Shown: positions 52,930 to 62,506, counted from the stretch's first letter. The stretch: 64,000 bases of DNA from Pseudomonas putida NBRC 14164 (GCF_000412675.1 NC_021505.1:5202501-5266500), one strand, 5' to 3'. Numbers and translations: made by a program. Notes: generated from the letters alone by a model not told the origin.

Positions 52930-53573
52930 GGCCCCGGCACCGGGTTGCGCAGTGCCACGCTCAGTTCATGGCGCTGTTCGAGTTTGAGCGTGGGCTCGTA
53001 CAGCGTGAGTGCGATATCTACCCGCTCTCCCCGGGGCGTTTGCACACGCTCGAAATGCACTTCTCGCACATTCTCCACCAGCGGCTGGAAGCTGGTTCGT
53101 CGCCTAAAGCTCAGGGTATCGCCGTTAAGCTGGTAGACGTACTTGCTAACGGGATACGCCAGTGGGTGGGGCTTGCTCGCGCTTTGCCCATCCTCCACAG
53201 ATACCTTTTCAAGGCAGTCTGTCTGCAAGAACCAGTCAGGTGCTCCTGCCTGCCCGGGCAGCTCTGCTACCACGAGGCTCAGCATGGACGGTGCCACCTC
53301 CAGAGGACGGGCGAAGGCCTGCTGTGCAGTGGAGCTCTTGAAGTCGTCAGGTCGCAGGCGCAGGCAGCCGAACATTCCGGCCATGCGAATATCCTGAGCC
53401 ATACGCAGCAACGCCTGACGTGCCTCATCCTGCATGCGCACCGCGGTACTTTGCAGGCGCCACGTCTGGTGTGCCGAAGCGAAGAGCTGGCTGGCTGCGG
53501 CCAGCAGCATCAACCCGATGGCCAGCGCCATCACCACCTCAAGTAAACCGAACCCGCTCTGACGGGCCTTCAT
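52926..53573 (-). CDS. pilW: Type IV minor pilin PilW
   Basis: The 215-residue protein has MKARQSGFGLLEVVMALAIG with the class III leader and +5 Glu, then ARQALLRMAQDIRMAGMFGC typical of PilW. Its start overlaps the pilV stop (ATGA). The length is shorter than most PilW proteins (about 270-340 residues), so parts of the C-terminal region may be lost. Confidence 0.88.
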   Translation of the reverse strand: MKARQSGFGLLEVVMALAIGLMLLAAASQLFASAHQTWRLQSTAVRMQDEARQALLRMAQDIRMAGMFGCLRLRPDDFKSSTAQQAFARPLEVAPSMLSLVVAELPGQAGAPDWFLQTDCLEKVSVEDGQSASKPHPLAYPVSKYVYQLNGDTLSFRRRTSFQPLVENVREVHFERVQTPRGERVDIALTLYEPTLKLEQRHELSVALRNPVPGP

Positions 53574-53749
53574 CGCCGCCTCTCAAGCTCACTGTGCGCC
53601 GCCATTGCCGCCTGCCCATCGCGACGCGCGCTGTCCGCAGCCTGCAATGCCTGCAACTGTATCGATGCCGTTGCGAACATGCCCACGGCCACAACCACGA
53701 CCGCCAACAACACTTCCATGAGCGTCATGCCCCGTTGCCTCGCGTGCAT
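53570..53749 (-). CDS. pilV: Very short PilV-type minor pilin
   Basis: A 59-residue frame starts MHARQRGMTLMEVLLAVVVV, a textbook prepilin leader with Glu at +5. It then has only QLQALQAADSARRDGQAAMA before stopping in ELERRR. Family members are 150-180 residues, so only the helical stalk is left. The stop overlaps the pilW start in ATGA, which keeps translational coupling. It could be a reduced pilin or a decaying gene. Confidence 0.7.
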   Translation of the reverse strand: MHARQRGMTLMEVLLAVVVVAVGMFATASIQLQALQAADSARRDGQAAMAAHSELERRR

Positions 53750-53858
53750 CCCTGCACCTCCTGCGACTTTTCCTGCAATAGCCCTGAACCTGGCCGACTA
53801 GACCGCCTGGCCAGCGAACGTGAAGCTATAGCCAAGCACTTCCAGGGAGGAATGCACG

Positions 53859-54350
53859 GTGAAGCAACGAGGCGTAACACTGATACAAATGTTGTCGGCC
53901 TTGGCCATAGCTGTCTTGCTGACACAGCTCGGTATGCCGGCCTACGCCAGGATGAGCGACGACCTACACAGGGCAGCCGCTGCCCGTGATTTGGCACAGG
54001 CACTGCGCAGCGCACGCAGCCACGCGATGCTGCAAAGCCAGCCGGTGCTGGTGCAGGCGTTGGACGGTAATTGGGGGAATGGTTGGCGGGTGATGCTGGA
54101 GCATAATCAGCAGCTGCTGCGCGAGCAGCGCCTTTCGAGGCCGCTCAAGATTACGAGCAATCGCGGGGAGCAGTTCAAGTTCAGTGCGCTGGGCGTTCCA
54201 ATGACGCTGAACAACAGCTGGTTGGGAACAACGCTGGAAGTGTGTGAACGCTCATCTGCCAGCAGCCGATATCAAGTGGTGCTGGCATCGACCGGGAGAG
54301 TCAGATTGCTTGCAGAGGACCGAAACAATACTCGCTGTGCAAGCACATAG
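53859..54350 (+). CDS. fimT: FimT/GspH-type pseudopilin
   Basis: The 163-residue protein starts at GTG with AGGGAGG upstream and reads MKQRGVTLIQMLSALAIAVL. The prepilin site is normal, but the conserved glutamate at mature +5 is glutamine. The GspH-like body follows: LAQALRSARSHAMLQSQPVL and FKFSALGVPM. It is divergent from pilV with a 109-base gap. FimT-like pilins can bind DNA during natural transformation; a role here is not shown. Confidence 0.82.
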   Translation: MKQRGVTLIQMLSALAIAVLLTQLGMPAYARMSDDLHRAAAARDLAQALRSARSHAMLQSQPVLVQALDGNWGNGWRVMLEHNQQLLREQRLSRPLKITSNRGEQFKFSALGVPMTLNNSWLGTTLEVCERSSASSRYQVVLASTGRVRLLAEDRNNTRCAST

Positions 54351-54394
54351 CCTTGAGCCGACCTTGCCGGCGATGAGGCCAGTACAGGCTTCAG

Positions 54395-55342
54395 TCAGAT
54401 CAGCGAGCGAACCCGCAGCTCTTTTGGCATCGAGAAGGTGATGTTCTCTTCACGCCCATCCAGCTCTTCAGCACCGGTAGCGCCCCAGGCCTTGAGCTGT
54501 TCGATCACGCCACGTACCAGCACTTCGGGGGCCGAAGCACCGGCAGTAATGCCAATACGCGCCGCCTGTTCGAACCAGCCCTGTTGCAGGTCCTCGGCAC
54601 CATCGATCAGGTAGGCCGGGGTGCCCATGCGTTCGGCCAGCTCACGCAGGCGGTTGGAGTTGGAGCTGTTCGGGCTGCCGACTACCAGCACCACGTCGCA
54701 CTCGCCCGCCAGTTGCTTGACGGCGTCCTGGCGGTTCTGGGTGGCGTAGCAGATGTCGTCCTTGCGCGGGCCACCGATGTTCGGAAAGCGCGCACGCAGG
54801 GCGTCGATGACGCGGCTGGTGTCGTCCATCGACAAGGTGGTCTGGGTCACGAAGGCCAGGTGGTCAGGGTCGCGCACCTGCAGCCTGGCTACATCATCTT
54901 CGTCTTCGACGAGGTAGATGGAACCACCGTTGCTGGCGTCGTACTGGCCCATGGTGCCTTCGACTTCCGGGTGCCCTTCGTGGCCGATGAGAATGCACTC
55001 ACGGCCGTCGCGGCTGTACTTGGCCACCTCGATGTGCACCTTGGTCACCAGCGGGCAGGTGGCATCGAACACTTTCAGGCCACGGCCAGCCGCTTCCTGG
55101 CGCACGGCCTGGGAAACACCGTGGGCACTGAAGATGACGATGACATCGTCCGGCACCTGGTCCAGCTCTTCGACGAAGATGGCACCGCGGTTGCGCAGGT
55201 CTTCTACCACGAACTTGTTGTGCACCACTTCGTGACGCACATAGATCGGCGGGCCGAAGACTTCCAGCGCGCGGTTGACGATCTCGATCGCCCGGTCGAC
55301 CCCCGCGCAAAAGCCGCGAGGGTTGGCGAGTTTGATTTGCAT
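54395..55342 (-). CDS. ispH: 4-hydroxy-3-methylbut-2-enyl diphosphate reductase
   Basis: This 315-residue iron-sulfur enzyme carries out the last step of the MEP isoprenoid pathway. The three cluster cysteines are visible: NPRGFCAGVDRA (Cys12), DATCPLVTKVH (about Cys96) and DDICYATQNRQ (near 197). VVGSPNSSNSNRL forms the substrate site. It is 14 bases from fkpB on the same strand and is the end of the ribF-ileS-lspA-fkpB-ispH run. Confidence 0.97.
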   Translation of the reverse strand: MQIKLANPRGFCAGVDRAIEIVNRALEVFGPPIYVRHEVVHNKFVVEDLRNRGAIFVEELDQVPDDVIVIFSAHGVSQAVRQEAAGRGLKVFDATCPLVTKVHIEVAKYSRDGRECILIGHEGHPEVEGTMGQYDASNGGSIYLVEDEDDVARLQVRDPDHLAFVTQTTLSMDDTSRVIDALRARFPNIGGPRKDDICYATQNRQDAVKQLAGECDVVLVVGSPNSSNSNRLRELAERMGTPAYLIDGAEDLQQGWFEQAARIGITAGASAPEVLVRGVIEQLKAWGATGAEELDGREENITFSMPKELRVRSLI

Positions 55343-55356
55343 GATCGGCTCCAGGC

Positions 55357-55794
55357 TTACAGGGCCTTCACCTCGAGGATCTCCACCTCGAAGGTCAGGG
55401 TCTTGCCAGCCAGTGGGTGATTGAAGTCGATGGTCACCTGGTCGTCATCGAACGCTTTGACCACACCCGGCAGCTCGGCGTTGGCGGCATCGTTGAAGAT
55501 GATCAGCAGCCCGTCGGACAGCTCCATGCCCTCGAAGTTGGACCGCGGCATGACTTGCACGTTTTGCGGGTTGGGCTGGCCGAAGGCGTTCTCCGGGGCC
55601 ACTACCACGGTGCGCTTGTCACCGGCCTTGAAGCCGAACAGCGCGTTTTCGAAGCCCGGCAACAGGTTGCCATCGCCAACCTTGAAGGTGGCCGGAGCTT
55701 TGTCGAACGTGCTGTCGACGGTGTCGCCGTTTTCCAGGTGCAGCGCGAAGTGCAGGGTGACTTCGGTGTTCTGGCCGATACGGGTGTCAGTCAT
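55357..55794 (-). CDS. fkpB: FKBP-type prolyl isomerase FkpB (SlpA-like)
   Basis: This 145-residue protein has an FKBP domain (DTVDSTFDKAPATFKVGDGN, LLPGFENALFGFKAGDKRTV) with the inserted flap domain (ENAFGQPNPQNVQVMPRSNF). It is the SlpA type with combined isomerase and chaperone activity. Its start overlaps the lspA stop by eight bases, as is common for this operon. Confidence 0.95.
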   Translation of the reverse strand: MTDTRIGQNTEVTLHFALHLENGDTVDSTFDKAPATFKVGDGNLLPGFENALFGFKAGDKRTVVVAPENAFGQPNPQNVQVMPRSNFEGMELSDGLLIIFNDAANAELPGVVKAFDDDQVTIDFNHPLAGKTLTFEVEILEVKAL

Positions 55795-56302
55795 GGACCG
55801 GATCCTCGGACTTCTTGCTCTTGAACATATCCAGCGCCAGCATCACCGCACCAACGGTGATGGCGCTGTCGGCCACGTTGAAGGCCGGGAAGTAATGGCG
55901 GTTTTGCCAGTGCACCAGGATGAAGTCGACCACATGGCCCAGCACGACGCGGTCGTACAGGTTGCCAATGGCGCCACCCAACACCAGCGCCAGCGCCACG
56001 GCCAGCCAGGTTTCGTTGCGCCCCAGGCGCTTGAGCCACACCACCAGCACGGCACTGACCACCACGGCGATCAGGGCGAACAGCCAGCGCTGCCAGCCAG
56101 CGCCATCAGCGAGGAAGCTGAAAGCGGCGCCGGTGTTGTAGGCCAAGGTCCAGCTGAAGTAGTCAGGGATGACCACAATCTGCTGGTACATGGTCAGGGC
56201 GTTGTTGAAATACAGCTTGGTGGCCTGGTCGACGACCAGCACCAGCAAGCTCAGCCAAAGCCATGCAAGGCGCCCAAAGCGCCCCACTGCCGGGTTAGGC
56301 AT
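55787..56302 (-). CDS. lspA: Lipoprotein signal peptidase
   Basis: The 171-residue inner-membrane aspartyl peptidase cuts signal peptides of lipidated prolipoproteins. Four helices are visible; the catalytic aspartates lie in GGAIGNLYDRVVLGHVVDFI and FNVADSAITVG. It overlaps ileS by eight bases, so it is coupled to the isoleucyl-tRNA synthetase. Its products include BamD and the other lipoproteins in this window. Confidence 0.97.
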   Translation of the reverse strand: MPNPAVGRFGRLAWLWLSLLVLVVDQATKLYFNNALTMYQQIVVIPDYFSWTLAYNTGAAFSFLADGAGWQRWLFALIAVVVSAVLVVWLKRLGRNETWLAVALALVLGGAIGNLYDRVVLGHVVDFILVHWQNRHYFPAFNVADSAITVGAVMLALDMFKSKKSEDPVHD

Positions 56303-59126
56303 AGTGACGCACCTCGCCCGAACCGGTCAGGTTATCGACGCAACGGCTGCAGATTTCCGGGTGCTCCGGGTGGCTGCCTACGTCGGCGCGGAAGTGCCAG
56401 CAACGGCCGCACTTGGCATGGCCGGACTTGACCACTTTCAGCTTGAGGCCTTCGACTTCGGTGGCCACGGCGTCCGCCGGTGCCTGCACGAACGGCACCA
56501 CGCTGGCGGCCGAGGTGATCAGCACGAAGCGCAGCTCGTCGCCCAGCTTGCCCAGGTCGGCGCTCAGGCCTTCGTCGGCGTACAGGGTGACTTCGGCCTG
56601 CAGGTTGCCGCCGATGACCTTGGCGGTACGCTGGTTTTCCAGCTCCTTGTTGACCGATGCCTTCACCGCCATTACACGGTCCCAGTAGGCGCGGTCCAAC
56701 TCGGTGCCTTCCGGCAGCTCGCTCAGGCCCTGGTACCAGCTGTTGAGCATCACCGACTCGTTGCGCTCGCCCGGCAGGTATTGCCAGATTTCGTCAGCGG
56801 TGAACGCCAGGATCGGCGCAATCCAGCGCACCAGCGCTTCGCTGATGTGGTACAGCGCGGTCTGGCAGGAACGGCGGGCGACACTGTTGGCGCCGGTGGT
56901 GTACTGGCGGTCCTTGATGATGTCGAGGTAGAAGCCGCCCAGCTCCTGCACGCAGAAGTTGTGCACCTTGGAGTAGACGTTCCAGAAACGGTACTCGCTG
57001 TAGTGCTCTTCAAGCTCGCGTTGCAGCAGCAGGGTACGGTCCACGGCCCAGCGGTCCAGTGCCAGCATGTCTTCCGGGGCCAGCAGGTCGCGGGCCGGGT
57101 CGAAACCGGACAGGTTGGACAGCAGGAAGCGCGCGGTATTGCGGATACGGCGGTAAGCGTCGGCGCTACGCTGCAGGATCTGCTCGGAAACCGCCATTTC
57201 ACCGGAATAGTCAGTGGCCGAAACCCACAGGCGCAGGATGTCGGCACCCAGGGTGTTGTTGACCTTCTCCGGCTCGATGGTGTTACCCAGCGACTTGGAC
57301 ATCTTGCGGCCGTTCTCGTCCACGGTGAAGCCGTGGGTCAGCAGTTCGCGGTACGGCGCGTGGTTGTCGATGGCGCAACCGGTGAGCAACGACGAGTGGA
57401 ACCAGCCACGATGCTGGTCGGAGCCTTCCAGGTACAGGTCGGCGACCGGGCCGGTGGCGTGGCCGATATCGTGCGAGCCACGCAGCACGTGCCAGTGGGT
57501 GGTGCCGGAGTCGAACCACACGTCCAGGGTATCGGTGATCTTGTCGTACTGGCCGGCTTCTTCACCCAGCAGTTCGACGGCATCCAGCTTGAACCAGGCT
57601 TCGATACCTTCCTGTTCAACGCGCTTGGCCACCGCTTCCATCAGTTCGACGGTACGTGGGTGCAGCTCGCCGGTCTGCTTGTGCAGGAAGAACGGGATCG
57701 GCACACCCCAGTTGCGCTGACGCGAGATGCACCAGTCCGGGCGGTTGGCGATCATCGAGTGCAGGCGCGCCTGGCCCCAGGCCGGTACGAACTTGGTTTC
57801 TTCGATGGCTTTGAGGGCGCGCTCACGCAGCGGCTCGCCAGCGCTTGGCTGCTTGTCCATGCCGACGAACCACTGCGCGGTTGCGCGGTAGATCAGCGGG
57901 GTCTTGTGGCGCCAGCAGTGCATGTAGCTGTGGCTGATGGTTTCGGTGTGCATCAGCGCACCGGCTTCGCTCAGCTTCTCGACGATGGCCGGGTTGGCCT
58001 TCCAGATGAACTGGCCGCCGAAGAACTCCAGCGACTCGACATACACGCCGTTGCTCTGCACCGGGGTGAGAATGTCGTCGTTGACCATGCCGTAGCGCTT
58101 GCAGGTGACGAAGTCGTCTTCACCGTAGGCAGGCGCGGAGTGAACCACACCGGTACCGGCGCCCAGTTCGACATAGTCGGCCAGGTAGACAGGCGACAGG
58201 CGGTCGTAGAACGGGTGGCGGAAGTTGATCAGCTCCAGGGCCGAACCCTGGGCAGTGGCGACGACCGAGCCTTCCAGGTTGTAGCGCTTGAGGCACGACT
58301 CGACCAGCTCTTCGGCCAGCACCAGCAGACGCTCGCCGGTATCGACCAGGGCGTACTTGAACTCCGGGTGGATGTTCAGCGCCTGGTTGGCGGGGATGGT
58401 CCACGCAGTGGTGGTCCAGATCACGATGGCGGCCGGCTTGGCCAGCGCCTCCAGCCCGAAGGCGGCAGCCAGCTTGGCCTCGTCGGCAATCGGGAAGGCC
58501 ACGTCGATGGTCTGGGATTTCTTGTCGGCGTATTCGACTTCCGCTTCAGCCAGGGCCGAACCGCAATCGAAGCACCAGTTCACAGGCTTGAGGCCCTTGA
58601 ACACGAAGCCTTGCTTGACCATCTCGGCCAGGGCGCGGATTTCACCGGCCTCGTTGGCGAAGTTCATGGTCTTGTACGGGTTGTCCCAGTCACCCAGTAC
58701 ACCCAGGCGAATGAACTCGGTCTTCTGCCCTTCGATCTGCTCGGCGGCGTACTCGCGGCACAGCTCGCGGGTGCGGTCGGCAGACAGGTGCTTGCCGTGG
58801 GTAACCTCGACCTTGTGCTCGATCGGCAGGCCATGGCAGTCCCAACCCGGTACATACGGCGCATCGTAGCCGGCCAGGGTCTTGGAGCGGACGATCATGT
58901 CCTTGAGGATCTTGTTCAGCGCATGACCGATGTGAATCTTGCCGTTGGCATAGGGCGGGCCGTCGTGCAGGACGAACTTGGGACGATCCTTGCCAATTTC
59001 GCGCAGCTTCTGGTACAGGCCAATGCTGTCCCAGCGCTGCAGGATCTGCGGTTCGCGCTGAGGCAGGCCGGCCTTCATGGGGAAGGCGGTGTCCGGAAGG
59101 TTAAGCGTGGCTTTGTAGTCGGTCAT
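56295..59126 (-). CDS. ileS: Isoleucyl-tRNA synthetase
   Basis: The 943-residue class I synthetase has the HIGH motif in GKIHIGHALNKILKD and KMSKS in ENGRKMSKSLGNTIEPEK. A C-terminal zinc-binding region follows (KCGRCWHFRADVG..EICSRCVDNL). The CP1 editing domain lies between. It starts MTDYKATLNLPDTAFPMKAG; a further 11 codons are open upstream but would extend across the ribF stop. Overlap with ribF is four bases (ATGA). Confidence 0.98.
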   Translation of the reverse strand: MTDYKATLNLPDTAFPMKAGLPQREPQILQRWDSIGLYQKLREIGKDRPKFVLHDGPPYANGKIHIGHALNKILKDMIVRSKTLAGYDAPYVPGWDCHGLPIEHKVEVTHGKHLSADRTRELCREYAAEQIEGQKTEFIRLGVLGDWDNPYKTMNFANEAGEIRALAEMVKQGFVFKGLKPVNWCFDCGSALAEAEVEYADKKSQTIDVAFPIADEAKLAAAFGLEALAKPAAIVIWTTTAWTIPANQALNIHPEFKYALVDTGERLLVLAEELVESCLKRYNLEGSVVATAQGSALELINFRHPFYDRLSPVYLADYVELGAGTGVVHSAPAYGEDDFVTCKRYGMVNDDILTPVQSNGVYVESLEFFGGQFIWKANPAIVEKLSEAGALMHTETISHSYMHCWRHKTPLIYRATAQWFVGMDKQPSAGEPLRERALKAIEETKFVPAWGQARLHSMIANRPDWCISRQRNWGVPIPFFLHKQTGELHPRTVELMEAVAKRVEQEGIEAWFKLDAVELLGEEAGQYDKITDTLDVWFDSGTTHWHVLRGSHDIGHATGPVADLYLEGSDQHRGWFHSSLLTGCAIDNHAPYRELLTHGFTVDENGRKMSKSLGNTIEPEKVNNTLGADILRLWVSATDYSGEMAVSEQILQRSADAYRRIRNTARFLLSNLSGFDPARDLLAPEDMLALDRWAVDRTLLLQRELEEHYSEYRFWNVYSKVHNFCVQELGGFYLDIIKDRQYTTGANSVARRSCQTALYHISEALVRWIAPILAFTADEIWQYLPGERNESVMLNSWYQGLSELPEGTELDRAYWDRVMAVKASVNKELENQRTAKVIGGNLQAEVTLYADEGLSADLGKLGDELRFVLITSAASVVPFVQAPADAVATEVEGLKLKVVKSGHAKCGRCWHFRADVGSHPEHPEICSRCVDNLTGSGEVRHYA

Positions 59127-60073
59127 TTCAGGCTCTTCGTTAGCGGTTGAGCGTGCCAATGTGCACGTGCGGCGGCGATATCCGCATCGATCGCCGACTT
59201 CAGCGCCTCCAGGGAGGCGAATCGCTGCTCTTCACGCAGCTTGTGGTGGAACTCCACCGTCAGACGCCGGCCATACAGGTCGCCGGCAAAATCAAGAAGA
59301 TGAATCTCCAGGTGCGGGCGCCCATCACCGGCAACGGTGGGACGCACGCCAATATTGCCTACACCCGGCCAGGCCTTGCCGTCGATTTCGATGCTGGCCA
59401 GGTAGACCCCGGACAGCGGCACGCGGCGGCGCTTGAGCTGGATGTTGGCGGTAGGTGTGCCGAGCTGGCGAGCCAGCTTCTGGCCATGCAGCACACGGCC
59501 GGTGATGCTGTACGGGCGGCCCAGCAGGTGCTCGGCCAGCTCGAAGTTACCTTCGCACAGGGCTTTGCGCACTTCGGTGCTGCTGACCCGCAGGCCGTCC
59601 TGGATTACCGTGTTGGCGGCCTCGACGGTGAAGCCGTACTGCTTGCCGGCCTCGATCAGGAAGGCAAAGTCGCCGGCGCGGTCGCAGCCAAAGCGGAAGT
59701 CATCACCCACTTCGAGGTGGCGCACGCCCAGGCCGTCGACCAGGATGGCTTTGACGAAGGCATCGGCGCTGAGCTTGCTCAGGCGCTGATTGAACGCCAG
59801 GCACAGCACCCGGTCGATGCCCTCGGCGGCCAGCAGTTCGACCTTGTCGCGCAGGCGGGCCAGGCGCGCCGGTGCGGTATCGGGGGCGAAGTACTCGCGT
59901 GGTTGCGGTTCGAAGATCACCACGCAGGTCGGCAGGCCCAAGGCCTGACCGCGCTCGCGCAGGCGCGCCAGGATAGCCTGGTGGCCGCGGTGAACCCCGT
60001 CGAAGTTGCCAATGGTGGCGACACAGCCCCGGTGCTCGGGGCGCAGGTTGTGAAGACCTCGAACCAGCTGCAT
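59123..60073 (-). CDS. ribF: Riboflavin kinase / FAD synthetase
   Basis: The 316-residue bifunctional enzyme makes FMN and FAD. The N-terminal nucleotidyltransferase has GNFDGVHRGHQAILARL, and the C-terminal kinase has PYSITGRVLHGQKLARQLGT. I start at MQLVRGLHNLRPEHRG with AAGAAG upstream; an ATG six codons earlier (60091) is possible. It is the first gene of the operon to ispH and lies 119 bases after murJ. Confidence 0.96.
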   Translation of the reverse strand: MQLVRGLHNLRPEHRGCVATIGNFDGVHRGHQAILARLRERGQALGLPTCVVIFEPQPREYFAPDTAPARLARLRDKVELLAAEGIDRVLCLAFNQRLSKLSADAFVKAILVDGLGVRHLEVGDDFRFGCDRAGDFAFLIEAGKQYGFTVEAANTVIQDGLRVSSTEVRKALCEGNFELAEHLLGRPYSITGRVLHGQKLARQLGTPTANIQLKRRRVPLSGVYLASIEIDGKAWPGVGNIGVRPTVAGDGRPHLEIHLLDFAGDLYGRRLTVEFHHKLREEQRFASLEALKSAIDADIAAARAHWHAQPLTKSLK

Positions 60074-60191
60074 AACGCGCTTCTTGCTCATAAAGTGGCC
60101 GATTATAACCACACCCGGGCGCCGGTGACAGGCAGCAGCGCCCAAGGGCGGCGTGGAATATGAAAAACCGACGCCTGACCCGCCTGACGCC

Positions 60192-61730
60192 TCAGTGCAG
60201 GGCCTTGCGAGCGAAGTGCCGGGGCCGGAAGCCGCACAGGTACAGGCAGCCGAAATACGTCAAGACACCTGCCACAATCAACGCCCCAAGCCGCAGGAAG
60301 CGCTCAAGCATGATGCCCTGCTCCCAGGCCGGCATATAGTGCATGCCTGCCAACAGTACCGCCGACATCAGCACCACTGCCAAGACAAGCTTGAGCAGGA
60401 ACATTGCCCAGCCTGGCTGTGGCTCGAACAACTGCTGGCTGCGCAGCTTCCAGAACAGCAAGCCGGCATTCAGGCAGGCACCCAGGCTGATTGCCAATGC
60501 CAGGCCGGCATGTGCAAGCGGGCCGACCAGGGCGAGGTTGAACAACTGGGTACAGACCAGGGTGAAAATCGCAATCTTTACCGGCGTGCGGATATTCTGC
60601 TGCGCATAGAAGCCGGGTGCCAGCACCTTGACCAGAATGATCGCCAGCAAACCTACCGAATAGGCCATCAGCGCCCGCTGTGTCATGGCCGCATCAAACG
60701 CACTGAACTTGCCATATTGAAAGAGCGCAACGGTCAGCGGCTCGGCAAGGATGGCCAAGGCCAAGGTGCACGGCAGCACCAGCAGGAAGCACAGGCGCAG
60801 GCCCCAGTCGAGGATCCGCGAGTATTCCTCGCGGTCCTTGTTGGCGTAGGTCTTGGCCAGGGTAGGCAGCAGGATGGTGCCCAGGGCCACGCCCAGCACG
60901 CCTGAAGGCAGCTCCATGAGGCGGTCGGCGTAATACATCCACGACACCGAGCCGGCCACCAGGAACGAGGCGAAGATGGTGTTGATGATCAACGAAATCT
61001 GGCTCACCGACACCCCGAGAATCGCCGGCAGCATCTGTTTGAGTACCCGCCACACACCCGCGTCCTTGAGGTTCAGGCGCGGCAGTACGAGCATGCCGAT
61101 CTTCTTCAACGCTGGCAGCTGGTACAGCAACTGCGCCAGGCCACCCGCCAGCACGCCCCAGGCCAGGGCCATGATTGGCGGGTTGAAGTACGGCGTCAGC
61201 AGCACGGCGAAGGCAATCATCGCCACGTTCAACAGGGTGGGGGTGAACGCCGGTACCGAGAAGCGGTTCCAGGTATTGAGGATCGCACCGGCCAGGGAAG
61301 ACAGCGAGATCAGCAATATATAAGGAAAGGTCACCCGCAACAGGGAGGTGGTCAGCTCGTATTTTTCTGCGTTGTCGACAAAGCCTGGGGCTGTTGCCCA
61401 CACCACCCACGGCGCCGCGAGGATGCCGATGGCAGTCACCAGGGCGAGGACCAGGGTCAGCAGGCCGCTGACATAAGCGATGAAGGTACGTGTCGCCTCC
61501 TCGCCCTGCTGGGTCTTGTATTCGGCCAGGATCGGAACAAAGGCCTGGGAAAACGCACCCTCGGCGAAAATGCGCCGCAGCAGGTTGGGCAGTTTGAACG
61601 CGATGAAAAAGGCGTCGGTTGCGACGCCGGCACCAAAGATGCGCGCCAGGATGGTGTCGCGAACGAAGCCCAGCACCCGCGAAATCATGGTGATCGAGCT
61701 TACTGCAGCCAGGGATTTGAGCAGGTTCAT
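60192..61730 (-). CDS. murJ: Lipid II flippase MurJ
   Basis: The 512-residue protein has 14 hydrophobic helices and the family start MNLLKSLAAVSSITMISRVL. GAGVATDAFFIAFKLPNLLR carries the conserved residues of the MOP-family central cavity. It flips lipid II across the inner membrane for peptidoglycan synthesis. It is divergent from rpsT, with about 250 bases between. The murJ-ribF order is conserved in gammaproteobacteria. Confidence 0.97.
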   Translation of the reverse strand: MNLLKSLAAVSSITMISRVLGFVRDTILARIFGAGVATDAFFIAFKLPNLLRRIFAEGAFSQAFVPILAEYKTQQGEEATRTFIAYVSGLLTLVLALVTAIGILAAPWVVWATAPGFVDNAEKYELTTSLLRVTFPYILLISLSSLAGAILNTWNRFSVPAFTPTLLNVAMIAFAVLLTPYFNPPIMALAWGVLAGGLAQLLYQLPALKKIGMLVLPRLNLKDAGVWRVLKQMLPAILGVSVSQISLIINTIFASFLVAGSVSWMYYADRLMELPSGVLGVALGTILLPTLAKTYANKDREEYSRILDWGLRLCFLLVLPCTLALAILAEPLTVALFQYGKFSAFDAAMTQRALMAYSVGLLAIILVKVLAPGFYAQQNIRTPVKIAIFTLVCTQLFNLALVGPLAHAGLALAISLGACLNAGLLFWKLRSQQLFEPQPGWAMFLLKLVLAVVLMSAVLLAGMHYMPAWEQGIMLERFLRLGALIVAGVLTYFGCLYLCGFRPRHFARKALH

Positions 61731-61980
61731 CGAAAAGATTCACGCCAATGGCAGAGGACGCTGCCAGACAGCGTCCGAATGTGCGATACTCCCGCGCCTT
61801 CGCAGGGGAGCCAAAAATTCCCGAGTGTACAGGTCGCGCAGCAGAAAGGAATCTTTCCCTCTTGTTGGCGCACCGCTCGGCGGAACCTTGCAGGTGGCCT
61901 TGACAATCGATCTCTTGATCGGCATGATTCGCGGCCTATTTTGTTTGCTATTTACCTAAAGTCTTTCGAGGAGCTCGACG

Positions 61981-62259
61981 GTGGCCAACACACCTTCCGC
62001 CAAGAAACGTGCAAAACAGGCTGAGAAGCGTCGCAGCCACAACGCCAGCCTGCGTTCCATGGTCCGCACCTACATCAAGAATGTAGTTAAAGCCATTGAC
62101 GCAAAAGACGCCGAAAAAGCGCAAGCCGCTTACGTTCTGGCTGTACCTGTAATCGACCGTATGGCCGACAAAGGTATCATCCACAAGAACAAAGCTGCTC
62201 GTCACAAAGGCCGTCTGAATGGCCACATCAAGGCGCTGAAAGAAGCTGCAGCTGCCTAA
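61981..62259 (+). CDS. rpsT: 30S ribosomal protein S20
   Basis: The 92-residue basic protein starts at GTG (MANTPSAKKRAKQAEKRRSH) with GAGGAGC upstream. It is rich in Lys, Arg and Ala in a helical pattern. S20 binds the 16S rRNA 5' domain early in assembly. The GTG start is typical of this gene in Pseudomonas and may limit translation. It ends in a strong terminator and is monocistronic. Confidence 0.98.
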   Translation: MANTPSAKKRAKQAEKRRSHNASLRSMVRTYIKNVVKAIDAKDAEKAQAAYVLAVPVIDRMADKGIIHKNKAARHKGRLNGHIKALKEAAAA

Positions 62260-62274
62260 GCGACGCGCTATTCG

Positions 62275-62301
62275 AAAAACCGACCCTAGGGTCGGTTTTT
62301 T
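62275..62301 (+). terminator. Intrinsic terminator after rpsT
   Basis: AAAAACCGACCC and GGGTCGGTTTTT pair with almost no loop (TA) and end in a T run, 16 bases past the rpsT stop codon. It could work on both strands. Confidence 0.93.
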
Positions 62302-62351
62302 GTTGCCTGCGATTTATGCTTGCGGGCAAGGCTCCATGTGGAACTCGGTCT

Positions 62352-62475
62352 TTGTGGGAGCGGCCTTGCGTCGCGAAAGGGCTGCAGAGCAGCCCCGGCA
62401 ATCTCAGCTTCTGCGCTAAGACCGAGGGGCCGCTACGCGCCCCTTTCGCGACGCAAGGCCGCTCCCACAAAAAAG
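62352..62475. repeat. REP pair, GGCCTTGCGTCGCG type
   Basis: TGTGGGAGCGGCCTTGCGTCGCG and its exact inverse form the outer arms, with GGGCTGCAGAGCAGCCC and GGGGCCGCTACGCGCCCC hairpins inside. It fills the space between convergent rpsT and the PqiB-like gene. Confidence 0.85.
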
Positions 62476-62506
62476 CGGGGCCGCGGTTGGCGGCCCTACT
62501 TTTACA

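Noticed and set aside
56169..59150. Plus-strand open frame of about 990 codons opposite ileS
   Set aside because: It mirrors ileS in a GC-rich genome; its residues are mostly Val, Gly, Gln, His and Arg without domain patterns, while the minus frame has every IleRS motif.
2245..62475. REP pairs as a new mobile family
   Set aside because: They match the known P. putida REP types, lie between genes, and no RAYT transposase gene is in this window.
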